From the NCBI GenBank assembly GCA_020081605.1, contig JAHREC010000014.1, positions 92,725 to 156,724 of the forward strand: a stretch of 64,000 bases of DNA. Direction: 5' to 3'. How positions within the stretch are numbered: position 1 is the stretch's first letter; each line of letters opens with the position of its first letter. Positions 11,565-22,589 of the stretch are shown here, piece after piece. The position numbers were made by a program, and so were the translations under genes. This DNA is from Albifimbria verrucaria. Taxonomy: Eukaryota > Ascomycota > Sordariomycetes > Hypocreales > Stachybotryaceae. The notes beneath the pieces were generated by a model that saw nothing but the letters and a program-made list of their open reading frames with translations, was not told the DNA's origin and made no database searches.

Positions 11565-12935
11565 TTAGATAAGGCTTGTCGTCTCCCAACCATCACCATC
11601 ATTCGATGGTTCATCGAGAAACCCATATACATAGCAGCTACCTACCAGCTCTATGCATCCCTCGGTCGTGACGGATCGTAGGATAAAAGCGCTGTCCTGG
11701 TCAATTATATACGAGACAACATCTCCTGCAGTCGGTCCCATATGTACCATACCAATCTGCCCTAAGTCATGACACAAAACCTTTGCGGGACGCCATAGCG
11801 CCCAAACAAAAAAGAACTGATGCACTGGGGTCCAGCCACCAATTCGCACTTTTCGATGGTCAGACCCAGCTCCTCTGCGGCACCTTCATAGTCAAACTCA
11901 ATATTTGCATTTGTGTTGTTGTATGACGGTCGACAAAGCATTTCCACGAGGCGCATCACCAAATCTGCATCTTTCAAGGCTTAATCCCCGGCCTCCATTC
12001 TGATCCAGAAGTTGAGGATCGTTGCAAATGAGCGTGCGGAAGATTGTTTCTTTTCTCCAGTGTATCGGTGCTGGACCAAGGACATTGACCGCGCAAGGGA
12101 TAGAGCTTCATCATACCAGTCTAGAAATTTCAACATGAATTCTACACTAGCTTGAGCAGGCGTAATCTCTGGTTGGCCATCCAAGGGTGTTATTGGCTCA
12201 TCATGTTGGTGCAACCATTTAACAAAATTATCTCCAGAGAAAAGTACGGTACTTGAGTTTGAACGACGCTGACTGTATCAACTGTTCGATGGTGGATTTG
12301 CAAAACATTCCAATTAGTGTCTTGTCTGTGCAGCTCCTGTGAGGCGTCTCATGCGCTCGTACCTTAAAGAGCCTCTGGAACCTAAAGTATGGGCCATGGT
12401 AAGATTGACTCATATCGGGAACCCAGGAAGAAAGATTTTTGATACTCCTCACATGGTTAGAGTCTGCAAGCTGCAATACAGGAAGTACCTCATTTCTCCC
12501 ATACAGGAGTTTTGCCATCGCAGCAAAGAGCTGTTCTACCGGTCGTTCATATGTTGTAATCAGCAAGAGTTCGGACGATTCGTCAACCATATCAAGGAAG
12601 CCATATACGTTGCCATGAGGAATTGTTGCTGTAAAATCACGAAGACGTGCCAATGCTTCTATAAGAGACAACACGATATTGAGCAAGACTTGGTACGAAT
12701 ATTAACAAGGATGTGACCAGTGCAAACCCTAGAACCCAGAGTAAGTTGGGCCATAAAAGCCTCATCATTGTCAGTACAATTGCAACCACTAACCAGACAA
12801 CAAAAGGAGGAACAGATTCCATGGTCAGCCTTAGGTTTCTTTCGTCTGGTTCTTGGAACGTGAAGTATTGTTGAACAGGAAGCTTCAATGTCCTAAGAGT
12901 CTCTACCAGTACGCATAAATGGAGTGAGCTCGCTG
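11565..12935 (-). pseudogene. Transmembrane HET protein, copy 1, HET core deleted
   Basis: This copy matches the HET gene at 45.8-47.6 kb in two blocks. The N-terminal membrane block (PPFVVWLVVAIVLTMMRLLW, then LLIFVPSLAQYRV) joins directly, at about 12670, to the post-core block (EALARLRDFTATIPHG, YGFLDMVDESSELL). The intervening segment in the other copy, 46151-47098 (948 bp), holds the whole HET core and is missing here. The tail is kept: LSSWVPDM near 12420, and ELVGSCYVYGFLDEP at 11600, a typical HET protein C-terminus. Frames change between blocks. The 5' end is fused out of frame to FREQUENCY-like sequence at about 12914. Confidence 0.8.
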
Positions 12936-13807
12936 AAGGTATGATGTTGGAACGGAAGTAGCATGGTGGAGCTGATGGCCGGGACCGCTGGAGCATGTTT
13001 GACCACGGATGTGGCGGGATGATCTAATCCTCTTCGATGAGGACGACGCATATGGGAAACCATTGGGATTGGCGGCAAATTCCCTGAGAATAGTCTCAAG
13101 CTCTCTTTTCCTCTTTTGTCAAGCCCGTGAACTTTAACTTCAAATAGCATATCTTTACATAGTAGCATATCTTTACATAGTGTGTCAGCTCTTGTGGACT
13201 TGTAGCACTTCAGTTCCTCCTTCTTAATTGTGAGGTCATCAATGACATCACGGTCGCAATTTTCGCTACTGCCATGTAGCAAACCCGAATGTAGAGGGCT
13301 GAGGCCATATTCCTTATACGAATATGGGATTCCGGAATCAAATGAGACAGCTCCGACAAATGGAAAATCAAACAGACCGCTTATCAGTGCTTCGTCCGAT
13401 GCAGCGTGGTGCCTTTCAACAGCACTTATGTCCCCATCATTATCCTCACGGCATTGCTTGAAAGAGCACCATAATGAAGTGCAGCTGTAATCTTGGCTTA
13501 GACTATGAGTCGGAAGGAGCGATAGTAAGTATAGGCATGAGTCCAGAATTTGAAGGTGAGCCGGAATAAAAGTACAAATTTGGATCAGTGGCCGCTTTTT
13601 TACGAGTTCGGTGCTTACTCTTAACATGCCTGGATTAAACCAACATTTCGTAGGTAGATGCGGCTTACGAATATGATGGACGTATATGAGACGCTTGAGG
13701 TGGTTTAGCGAAGCAGTGTAGACTACCGACGGAGTAGCACCAATCGAACTGAAAGAGCGAAGACGAAGCTCGCCTGTGGAATCCTCGAACGGATGAAAGA
13801 GCGACAA
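12936..13807 (-). pseudogene. frq-like: FREQUENCY clock protein-like, copy 1 fragment
   Basis: A 304-codon frame. From about 13355 downward it matches the copy at 49.35-49.80 kb: IPYSYKEYGLSPLHS, then DRDVIDDLT, then LFEVKVHGLDKR. The VIDDLT-coiled coil-LFEV-HGL block is characteristic of FREQUENCY, the negative element of the fungal circadian clock, which dimerises through this coiled coil and recruits casein kinase 1. Codons above about 13390 show no resemblance. The C-terminal half of FRQ is gone, deleted together with the 5' end of the neighbouring HET gene (about 2.0 kb relative to copy 2). Confidence 0.7.
13145..13180. repeat. 18-bp perfect tandem duplication inside the frq-like fragment
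   Basis: TAGCATATCTTTACATAG occurs twice in a row. On the minus strand it duplicates six codons (CKDMLL / CKDMLF) just before the LFEVKVHGL motif. Copy 2 has a single unit. Confidence 0.85.
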
Positions 13808-13864
13808 ACGGTGGAATGATATAACAGACTGTGTAACCTTAAGTAAAATGGCATGCAGTCAGAT

Positions 13865-14280
13865 CTAAATCACCTCCTGAAAGAACAGCACACGGGTAGG
13901 GCTGTGCTCGCCATGAAGCATATCAGGAAGCAGAAAATCCGACCAGTCAAGCAATCTTTGATACTTGCTTTCTGTATACGAAAGGTGCAGTCGTTTATTC
14001 AACGGTGTTTTTTCATCCAAGGTGTAACTTAGATTATATTGATCTCCCGTATGATGACCCAGAGCTTGCTTAACGTTCGAAACGTCCGTCCCATATAGTG
14101 GGCAAGTTGATGGGCCAGCCATGCGAGTGGAGGTGCATGCTCGGTCTGCCTATCGTGATGTCAAGTAATGGGAAGTAGAGGCGGTGACATGATCGGCCCG
14201 CCTGGGTAATACGCACTCCGATAACTGGGAATATAAATGACATGTTTATATATGGATTGCTGTCACTGAAGTCAACCACC
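13865..14280 (-). pseudogene. Fungal transcription factor middle-homology fragment
   Basis: In overlapping frames the minus strand reads ITIGRPSMHLHSHGWPINLP, then DEKTPLNKRLHLSYTESKYQ and WSDFLLPDML. These fit the region before the end of the MHR (Fungal_trans) domain of Zn2Cys6 factors. The zinc cluster and the remaining MHR are absent. At least one frameshift separates the blocks (near 14100). It is an orphan fragment next to the frq-like pseudogene. Confidence 0.5.
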
Positions 14281-14379
14281 CCGGCTCTTCCCAGAGCCCT
14301 CTCCTAGAAGCTACATGTTGACACTGCGCCCGCTTCTCAACACTCCATACCTGTTGTTCACTTCATGCCATTCCGTCTC

Positions 14380-15065
14380 ATTTTTGACACACCAGCCACT
14401 GGTTGACACTCCGTACAGCCTTCCACTTCTGGCGCCGTGTCTGTTTCTAGATGTCTTGTCTGCTTTTGGATGTCGTCCACTTCTGGACGAGCTGTTCTAG
14501 TCACTTGTAGCTTGTCCGATTCTGGTCTCACCACTTCTGGACGTGTTGTCCGATTTTCGAAGTCTCCACGATTTGATGACAACTCTCGCGTGTTAATACC
14601 TCATCCACTTTTGGACATCTCATCAACTTCTGGCCCTTCCACTTCGGATGTCCGCTACTGGACACCTCTTCCACTTCTGGCTCTTCGATTTGTAAACGTC
14701 CACTTTAGGACGTCTCGATGACTCCTAGCCCTTCCGCTTACATCTTGCTCACTTGTTGATGCTCGAGCCACGTAAACCCTGCCCGATTGCTGCTCGTATA
14801 CCTCTTGGCTTCTCGTCCACCTCTGGCTCTTCGAATTCAGACGTACCCCGATAACTCGTCCACTTATCACAGTAGCTTCCAGACACCGCGTCTGCCTGTT
14901 GACTGTCCGTCCACTTCTGAGCATTCACACCTGGGCGTTCACTTCTGCACATCTCACCCCTTTTAAGGCATCTCATCCTTTACCGGTACCAAACTAGCCC
15001 TCTCTAACCAATCAACTTTTTCAGATCACCACTTGACTAGGGGCTGTGTGTTATCCACTTCTGGA
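14380..15065. repeat. Decayed minisatellite, unit about 17-21 bp
   Basis: The motif CCACTTCTGGACGTCTCGT and close variants recur throughout, for example near 14475, 14537, 14607, 14669, 14907 and 15056. Spacing is irregular and many units have drifted. Short frames here (repeated TSGR, or RPEV on the other strand) are by-products of the repeat. I do not call a gene. Confidence 0.65.
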
Positions 15066-15069
15066 CTTT

Positions 15070-18000
15070 ATATTGTTCGCCAATCGACCACAAGCTGGTG
15101 CAGGTACCGTAGCGTCCTGTCTTTGAAAAAATAACTTCAGGGTCGATCCAGGGAACCCAGGTCAATTTCTGGCGTTCTGGCGTGGTCCAACCCTCGGCAT
15201 GATCTATCTTGACCTCTTACCGTATCTTCCACGTGCCTTTCTTATCCGATAACAATGTTCCATTGTAGGATTTGATATCATCATCCCAACTAATCTCATT
15301 GGTTTCTGAAAGGGGCGTTCATAATGACTAAGTCTACTGCCGACTTGGGTGCTTGGCGCTAAGTTCGACCACCTACTGTACAATTCCCAAGATCTAAGAT
15401 CAGGAATATTTCTGATACCGAAGGCACCCATTCAACTAAACTCCTCGAGCCTTTACATATGATTAGGATAATTTAGCACTGCAACAGCTATGACTGTGCC
15501 AATCTCCCTCCAGGGTAGGAATGGTTAAGCTTAATAGCTCACTATTTGCTGGTCAAGGTTGTTCGTCAAACATGCGATATGGTGATGCGCACTAGAATCT
15601 ACTACTCTCATATCAAATAGGCCTGTTTCTGACTCTCTTCCCCAAGAGTTGGCAATGCATCATTGGCCTCTAAATCAATCATGGGGATACAGTGCCGACA
15701 ATATCGTTTCCGAGCAGAACAATTTCATAAATTGGAACTAACGAGCAATGGTCTTAGCGTGGAAGATTAAAATTGGTTCGACTTTTGTCATGTAGAAGAA
15801 CTTCTAATCTAACTCCCAGTCAACATACTTCGTCAGCTTACCGATGCACTCACCTTCTATTTGCAATTCTAGCCAGCCGGACCCTTTTGCACGTATATCA
15901 CGGTCCAGCAGGGAGATCTTGTTTGCTGTCCTTCTTAACGTACGCAAAAATGAGTTTTCAAACATATTCTCAGTCAACGGGACGAATTTCATATGGACAC
16001 TACTACGATTGTGAGCTTGGTAGCACGTGCTTGAGGCAATACGCATCGGCAAAGGGCTGTCTTGGTTCGATGTCAGGACCACCACGGCAGTTTGGGTAAT
16101 CCAAAGTTTTCTGTTTCTAGATGATGAGGCTAGGATTGGTTTGTGGAGAAACCTCGTGGGTTTGTGCTGAATAACGGGAACGTGGTTTCGAGATGGGGCT
16201 TGTACCGCTTACCGAGTAGCACGAAATACTTTATAGTAGGCAACCAACTCCGAACTGCATGGAATGGATGGAAGGGAAGGCAACGCAGATTATTCACATC
16301 TAACGACATCTGGTAGATTTTGACTGGGTCCTTTGTCCTATTTCGCAATGCCAGACCCAATTCGACCGTACCATAGCCAGAAGTACATGGGCTTTTCTAA
16401 ATCGATAATGAGCTTATAGGTGCGCGTTGTAAGACCTTGTAACAGCCCACTACGTCGTACGGTGGCCAGACTTTCTGAACCATCAGCTCAGTCATCCCGT
16501 TCAACGGGACGACGATCGATGTTCAAATCTACCATGGTTATCCTGTCCTAGTTGTTGCTTGAACCTATCAGAAAAACACTAACACATTTACTATAATTTC
16601 ATTGACTATGATGATTTGAAATTCTTCCACCAGAAGGCGGATTGGGACGAGTAAAGCCTAAACAGTCATGATTGCCAAACGGTGAGCTGTAGCTGGCAGA
16701 TACGATATCAGCCCCGACATTATACATTGCTTTTTTTCATTTTCCTGTACATCAATATAATCTGACCTGAAGCGCACGTGGCATGTAACACTCGAGTCAC
16801 TGGCCGGGTCGCATTACAGAGGTTAAATCAGGGGTTAGGCGCCTCAGAGAGAGTCATATTACAAGATTACAAAACGGGTTCCACCAAAACTTCCCAAGCT
16901 AGTATGGTTGGCCCTACAGGCTTGAGGCCAAGTCAGTGACTAGTTTATGGTTTCAGGCTCCAGTCAATTATTCTACAGGTTATCAAGTTCAAGCGTTATT
17001 GAGAATTCGGTGTGGATTCTGTGTTAGGGATCATGCAGAAGGTGCGACTCTGTAGGTTGTTAGCGATAGCGGTACCGAGAAAATATTTACACAATATCCG
17101 CTTACTTATTCAGCTGTGAGTGTTCCTGCTCGTATCACAGGAGAGTGGTTAGGCGGTTGTGTTCGGCGGTTGTTTTCGGAGAAATAGTTATGCAGGAAAC
17201 TGTTAGATTTACTCTCATTTCTCTCCCCACGGCATTCTTCACAGAGAACACAAGTCACTACTGTGCTGGGACTGGAACGGTGGCTGCCGGGAACTAAAAT
17301 ACGGCTATGACTAATGCTTATTGTAACTCGCATTGAGTGCGTCATGATACTCCCAAGTAACCCATTTCAATCAACTTTCCCCGCGTTTTCTATCTAGCAT
17401 TGCTAATCAGCATAATCCCTTGGTATGAAAATAGGCATTGGCTGCCAGGCATTTCTTCCGTATGAGCCGAGACGAGGTCGGTATCTGAACCACTTTTAAC
17501 ATATTCCAGCTGTTCTTTAGTTTGAGCTTGCAATCAGTCGGCAAGAGCCATTGAAATGTCAACGCTTGATGAAGCAAATTCTCGTCCACCGTGTATTGAA
17601 ATTCGATGGACCACAGCTGGTGCTCTACATGACGACCCATAGCTGCCATCGTGTTATTGTGGCCTAAAAGCCACCCAAGTGCAGGGCTTCGATGTTTGAT
17701 ATTCTAATAATGTTAGCTGTGTTCCTCAAGATCCTCCAGCCAGAGTGCTGCGGCAAACTGGGTTTCAATTAGCTAAGACAGGATGAAACATATGAATATT
17801 ATCTCACCAAAGAATTATTATACGAGTTCTAGCATTGTCGCTAGATACACGCGGCTAGTTCGAAAGTAATCAAATGATTGTGTAGGAAAATCCAACTTTA
17901 TGTACGGAAGAGACATTGTGTGGTATGCGAACATAGAGTAACATTGATAAGATAAGTCTGCATATTGTTGAAGTGTTAGCACGGAAGCTTGCCCCGGATA

Positions 18001-18467
18001 TACACTAGTGACGAGTACGGCGAGTCGGCGATTTGATTGACAGCATATTGTGGTCACCACTTGCAGAACCTTCCACAATGATCTAGAGACATGCGATTAA
18101 TTTAGCTCCCTGGAACGCGTTAGGGATGTATTTCTGAAACAACATTGGAGGGAGCTTTAAGACATCATGGCCTATATGGGATGGAACCTACCAGTCACAG
18201 CAGTTAAATTCCTCAGAAACGATTTCTGCCACATATCTGGCGCTTCGTCTTGAGAAATGGCCACAAAGATTGCCATACGCGCCCACTCCCAAGACTATTC
18301 ACTTCATAGTGGTCAGAGATGCTCGACATTCACCGACTACGAAACACCAGTAAACCAAGCGCCATCTTGAACCGGCGAACATACCCTCCTCCTAGAGGCT
18401 GCCAGTCAAAAATGCAAGTTTCCGTCAATTACCCGCGCGATGAGCATGAGGGAAATGCCCCGAGAGT
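15070..18467. other. Long stretch without a recognised gene
   Basis: Frames reach about 108 codons (15773-16099 plus, 15804-16085 minus) but overlap on opposite strands and resemble nothing known. AT-rich patches occur around 16.6-17.0 kb. Confidence 0.5.
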
Positions 18468-18680
18468 ATGGTTCGCAGCACCATCGAGAAAAAGTACAGG
18501 ACAAATCTGAACGACAAATTGCCGCCCTCAGGGCAAGCGTGCCCAATCTAAAGCCAAAGACCCGGAGTACGAAAGGAGATGTCCTGGGCCAAGCGACAGA
18601 ATATATTCGTTTCCTCGAGAAAAACAAGCAACTTAGGGAAGGCGCAGGCACAGATCGTGGATGTTCAGGTAGCCCAACAT
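18468..18680 (+). pseudogene. SREBP-type bHLH transcription factor fragment
   Basis: From 18468 the frame reads MVRSTIEKKYRTNLNDKL, the basic region and helix 1 of fungal SREBP-like bHLH factors. From about 18520, one frame over, it continues IAALRASVPNLK and, after a shortened loop, GDVLGQATEYIRFLEKNKQL (helix 2 and start of the zipper). One base appears to be missing at AAATTGCC (18516-18523). No transmembrane or other SREBP part follows, so this is a domain-sized fragment. In fungi this family regulates sterol and hypoxia responses. Confidence 0.65.
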
Positions 18681-19104
18681 AAAGTCGGTTGCATAAATAT
18701 GGGTGGTCAAACGCTGCAATATTGTTCATAATGATTGGTAATCGCACTAATTCATCCTCATACAGCCCAATTTGGGGAACCGCACGATATTCCGCCGAGC
18801 ATTAACACAGCAGCAGCAGTTCAGTACTAACTCATGGCTTGGGTAGTTTGCTCCGCCGCTTAAGCTTTTCAACTGCCTCGGACACAGCAGTTATTCCCAT
18901 ATTTCCATACGGAATTAGCGCCTAGCCTTAATGAGTCAGGCTACTGCATCTTGCCACATGACGCGCATCCAAGGCAAGTGTACAATAAATCGGGTCCAGG
19001 TCGACAAAAATGTCCTCTGTAGAAAACCAGACTGAAATCTTTGAGATATTGCTAACTATTATCCTCCGCCAAGTCGTTTTCTCTTCATATTTCTGTATCT
19101 AAAC

Positions 19105-19629
19105 ATGATTGATTCTCCATTACCTACCCTTCACGAGGTACTACTCAATGCATCACCGCCGCCATGGACTCTAGATTCCTTTGCCTCTTACTTATCAAGG
19201 AGGTACTGTCTAGAATTGTTAGAGTTTAACCTGGATGTTAAAAAATACACGGCTTCATACAATGAGCTCATAAAAACCACTGCACAACCGCAACAAGGAC
19301 AGCGTCATCTATCTGCCTTGTGGGAAGAACTAATGCAAACTTATATTGTCTATCGGGCTCCACGGGAACTCAATATTTCGAGCCACGTACGGGACCATCT
19401 ACTGCTCGCTTCGGGCAGCAGTATTTTTGCGAACCCGCATCCCTCTGAACTTCGCGATGCAGACCAATGTGTCGTCGAGCTTTTGGACGGCCCAGTCTTT
19501 ACTCAGTTTCTCGAGCTGGCTACACCAACGATGCACCACAAGACTCCACGAGAGGCACAAGCAACTTTCCATCTCATCTGGCCACGACTCTTTGCAGCAC
19601 TCTCCTTCAATAAGCCCAAAATATGTTAG
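19105..19629 (+). CDS. RGS-domain protein (regulator of G-protein signalling)
   Basis: An uninterrupted 174-codon frame from a true ATG. Residues 7-50 (PTLHEVLLNASPPPWTL, then FASYLSRRYCLELLEF) match the start of fungal RGS boxes. A linker rich in Gln follows, then a second helical block (residues 70-150) with VVELLDGPVFTQFLE. RGS proteins speed GTP hydrolysis on G-alpha subunits. The box is split by a long insert, as in fungal RGS proteins of the RgsA/Rgs2 type. No membrane segment or second domain is present, and the protein is shorter than most fungal relatives, so C-terminal truncation is possible. It lies among broken regulator paralogues. Confidence 0.65.
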   Translation: MIDSPLPTLHEVLLNASPPPWTLDSFASYLSRRYCLELLEFNLDVKKYTASYNELIKTTAQPQQGQRHLSALWEELMQTYIVYRAPRELNISSHVRDHLLLASGSSIFANPHPSELRDADQCVVELLDGPVFTQFLELATPTMHHKTPREAQATFHLIWPRLFAALSFNKPKIC

Positions 19630-20883
19630 TGCACGACTAGTTCGACAGAACTCGGCATTGACGATTTTGCGATTGCGACCGCTCCTTCGCGCTCCGTTGC
19701 CATTTCCACATCAGCACATAAGTTTCGTTGGTTTATTTCAAGAGCATCACCAGCTTGTTTTACGGGCACTACAACTTCACAATGGAAGAGGTCAGAAAGT
19801 CTATCGACGTTGCAAGCTCAGAGGAGCATAAGGTTATTCGTATCCGAGGGCCGTCAGTTTTCTTTACAACGCGTGGCGCGGATGTGGGATCACAAGATAC
19901 TGTGATTTGAACCTATGGGTTGATTTAATGTCATAGCGTGGATATTACATGTTGACGCCCTCACCATCAAGAGGACAAGTCAATGGGTGGCAGATGTCAA
20001 CATTATTCCACATTAGCCACTAGGGCCGCTTGCTCTTTGCATTAGGTAGCCTTACAGGACACACCACTGTTGGACGAACTGTGTCCGTTAACGTGGAAGA
20101 AATGGTTAATCGTCATCAAAATCGGTCAACTTTGTCCTTCCCATGAGTGGAGTTCTGCACGTAATAAAGTTAGTCGGTTATAGCGGAGCACGCCCGATGC
20201 GCGTCCGCAGGGCGTCAAAAACACACACACGCATACGCACAAACACCACGGTACAGCTCTCAGGGCCTAAAGACTTACCAGAGTCAGTGACTGGGAGACA
20301 GTATCTGAGTGAATGTACGCCAATGGTAACTTTTATGGAACCACCCGAAGGACACCACCGGGGTTTCTCATAGTAAATAGGAAACTGGTCGAGGCCAGAA
20401 GCGTGGAACGTATCGGCGGCAAGTGGTTAGCATTAAAATTTGACCATAGGGAGAGACAGGCCACCCGATGCAAATGTGAATTGGTACAGGAAGGGACCGA
20501 AAAAAAAAAGCAATGAGGGAAGGAGCGCTGGAGCGAAGCGCTCCAACCGAATAGACAACAAATATGGATGGGTTTCGTCTCCTGGTGGCTAGTTAGAAGA
20601 GTATCAGCTATCAATAGTATACATTCAACAAGACGCCCATCGAACCATTTCCAAAATGAGGAACCTCGCCCGCTAGTGACACCTTATGTCCGCCTCGCTT
20701 GTCTTTGCACCTGTAGTATCTACTACGTCAGCGCTAACCTCTCTATTTCTGGCCACGCACCTTCGGGTTATTGCGCAGGGTTACGAAAGGATGACGGCAT
20801 TCCGTTTCGGGTGTGCTTATAATAGTGTGCCTCATCAACTCATTTTCTGTTTCGACATCTTTCCTACACACGGAATTGCAGAT
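19630..20883. other. No recognised gene
   Basis: Short frames only. There is a CA-rich patch around 20220-20245 and a run of nine A at 20502-20510. Nothing supports a gene. Confidence 0.45.
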
Positions 20884-21339
20884 ATGGATTCTGCCAAAAA
20901 TGCGGATCACCCTACTGACAGGGATAAGAACCTCTTACGCAAGTACGGAACGGCGATAACCAGAGGAAACCTACTCCATCATCAACTAGAGGTAGGAAAA
21001 TGCATTAAGGCACTGGGAGCAGGCCAGGACCAGGCTAATTCAGCCATAATACCAGAGAAGGAAATATTTTGACTCCGGTGACTTTGCCCTGGCGCAAGCG
21101 AGTGAGCCCTCGAGCATTGGGGCCGTGGAGACTGGCAACGAACATCCCTTCGGAGAAATATATCCCATCCCTCAGCTCCCACCCCAGGCTCTAGCAATGT
21201 TGATGGTGACACTAATCAGGATGTTCGGGACGAGAAAGAAACCAAGTCAAGCCCAGCTAGCCATCTTCAAGAGGAGATGGCTACTCAAACTCAGTCTGAA
21301 CATAGAGACTTAAGACCGGACAACAACGTTATACCATAG
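20884..21339 (+). pseudogene. igo1-like: Endosulfine/Igo1-family protein, one frameshift
   Basis: Exon 1 (20884-20991) ends LLRKYGTAITRGNLLHHQLE. A 64-bp intron (20992-21055, GTAGGA, branch GGCTAATT, ACCAG) follows. Exon 2 opens RRKYFDSGDFALAQ, the signature of endosulfines. The serine in FDSGDF is the site that Greatwall/Rim15 kinase phosphorylates to make the protein a PP2A-B55 inhibitor. The frame then reads GAVETGNEHPF. At about 21158 one base is missing. The next frame continues ISHPSAPTPGSSNVDGDT to a stop at 21337-21339, giving a normal family length. As written, the original frame instead runs to 21313 with an unrelated tail. Confidence 0.8.
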
Positions 21340-21614
21340 TAGATACCATCTCTAATATAGCTAGTTGATTCCTGTATGAAGCGAGGTCCGAGCTTGGTCA
21401 CACCATATTGCTTGCCATGTTGCATGATCACCAAGACTTTCTGCCGCAGATTTTACTGTGATTCCGATTGAATTCGTGATGTAGTCAACGTAGATTCCAC
21501 AACATATCCGCGAAAATGATGCGCAGACAGTTCAATTTGCCCCAATGGCCACGTCCTTTGCCCGTACAGTGCGTCGTCACTATGCTAGGGCGAAGCTCTC
21601 AGACCTTATTTCTT

Positions 21615-21720
21615 CGAATTCAAACTATAACTATCCACAAGCATGGCCCGGAATAACCCAGACCTATTTGCCTTTCAAAGCGCAGATGAGGCATCCTGCA
21701 CTTGGAATTTTTAAGATCTC
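21615..21720 (+). repeat. Dispersed coding-like duplication, copy A
   Basis: Reads YPQAWPGITQTYLPF. The matching segment near 25.9 kb reads YPQARPGITQISFP, followed by similar downstream codons. The gene family is not recognised. Both copies lie on the plus strand. Confidence 0.5.
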
Positions 21721-22589
21721 TCGATCGTACTATTTGGTCAGTTGGCTGTGATTCAAATATACGACTATGTACTGAGGATACTGATTATTGGCTGTCCCTG
21801 GGCTAGTGTAACAAGCTTGAAAAAGCCAAACAAGCATGATTGCCTACAGACATGAATGTGATATTGTTAAGAAAGATGAAGTGCAGTCTAATTAAGTTGC
21901 GCGTGATCGAAACGAAGGTAAAATTTCTCAATGTGCAAGGTACTCTACGTCATTCGTAAGGCAGTGAGTATTTTTTGCGTCATATTCGGCCAGCAAAGCC
22001 GCATTATATAGATTATCGGTTGGGAATGCTGCGCCACAGTTGGCTGGAGCTACGTAGGCCGGATGGTGCAGTCAACAAAAAATGGTGTTCAAGGGCGCAC
22101 CGAAAGATTTAAGACATCATGGAGTTTGACAAGAATATTTAAAAGGTTGTAAAATTTGCCGAGAAAATTGCGCGCCTAAGCTTATCATTGAAAGGAATAG
22201 ATCAGGGTCCTCATCTCAGCCCTATTCGAATTCTCCTTCGCCATTTGCCATATGTGACTCGGAAGAGCGCGGCCGGAAGAGTGCGACCGTCACTGTGATG
22301 TCACTCTTTCTTCTTCATTCTTCCGGTAGCTATGGTGAATCCCGAAAACCCAAATCAATGATTCGGGTATGGCTTGTACATATGCCGTGGGCACAGTTCG
22401 CCTCCCTGCCTTCCTCTCCCTTTCAGACTTTCTGAGTTGCCCAGCGACAGGAAATACATGGAGACGCAGCACAAATGCTGCCGATATGTGACATTGTGTT
22501 TACACGCCGGTCTAATTAAATTCCCGTCTCAAATCACGAACCGAACTCTTCTGCATGTTCGATGAAATCATTGCTAGACTATACTTGTC

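Noticed and set aside
14437..14721. Repeat-containing frame in the minisatellite that could look like a Ser/Thr-rich protein
   Set aside because: Several frames on both strands are open here only because of the repeat, and unit length is not a steady multiple of three.
20220..20245. CA-rich microsatellite
   Set aside because: Too short and irregular to call a repeat.
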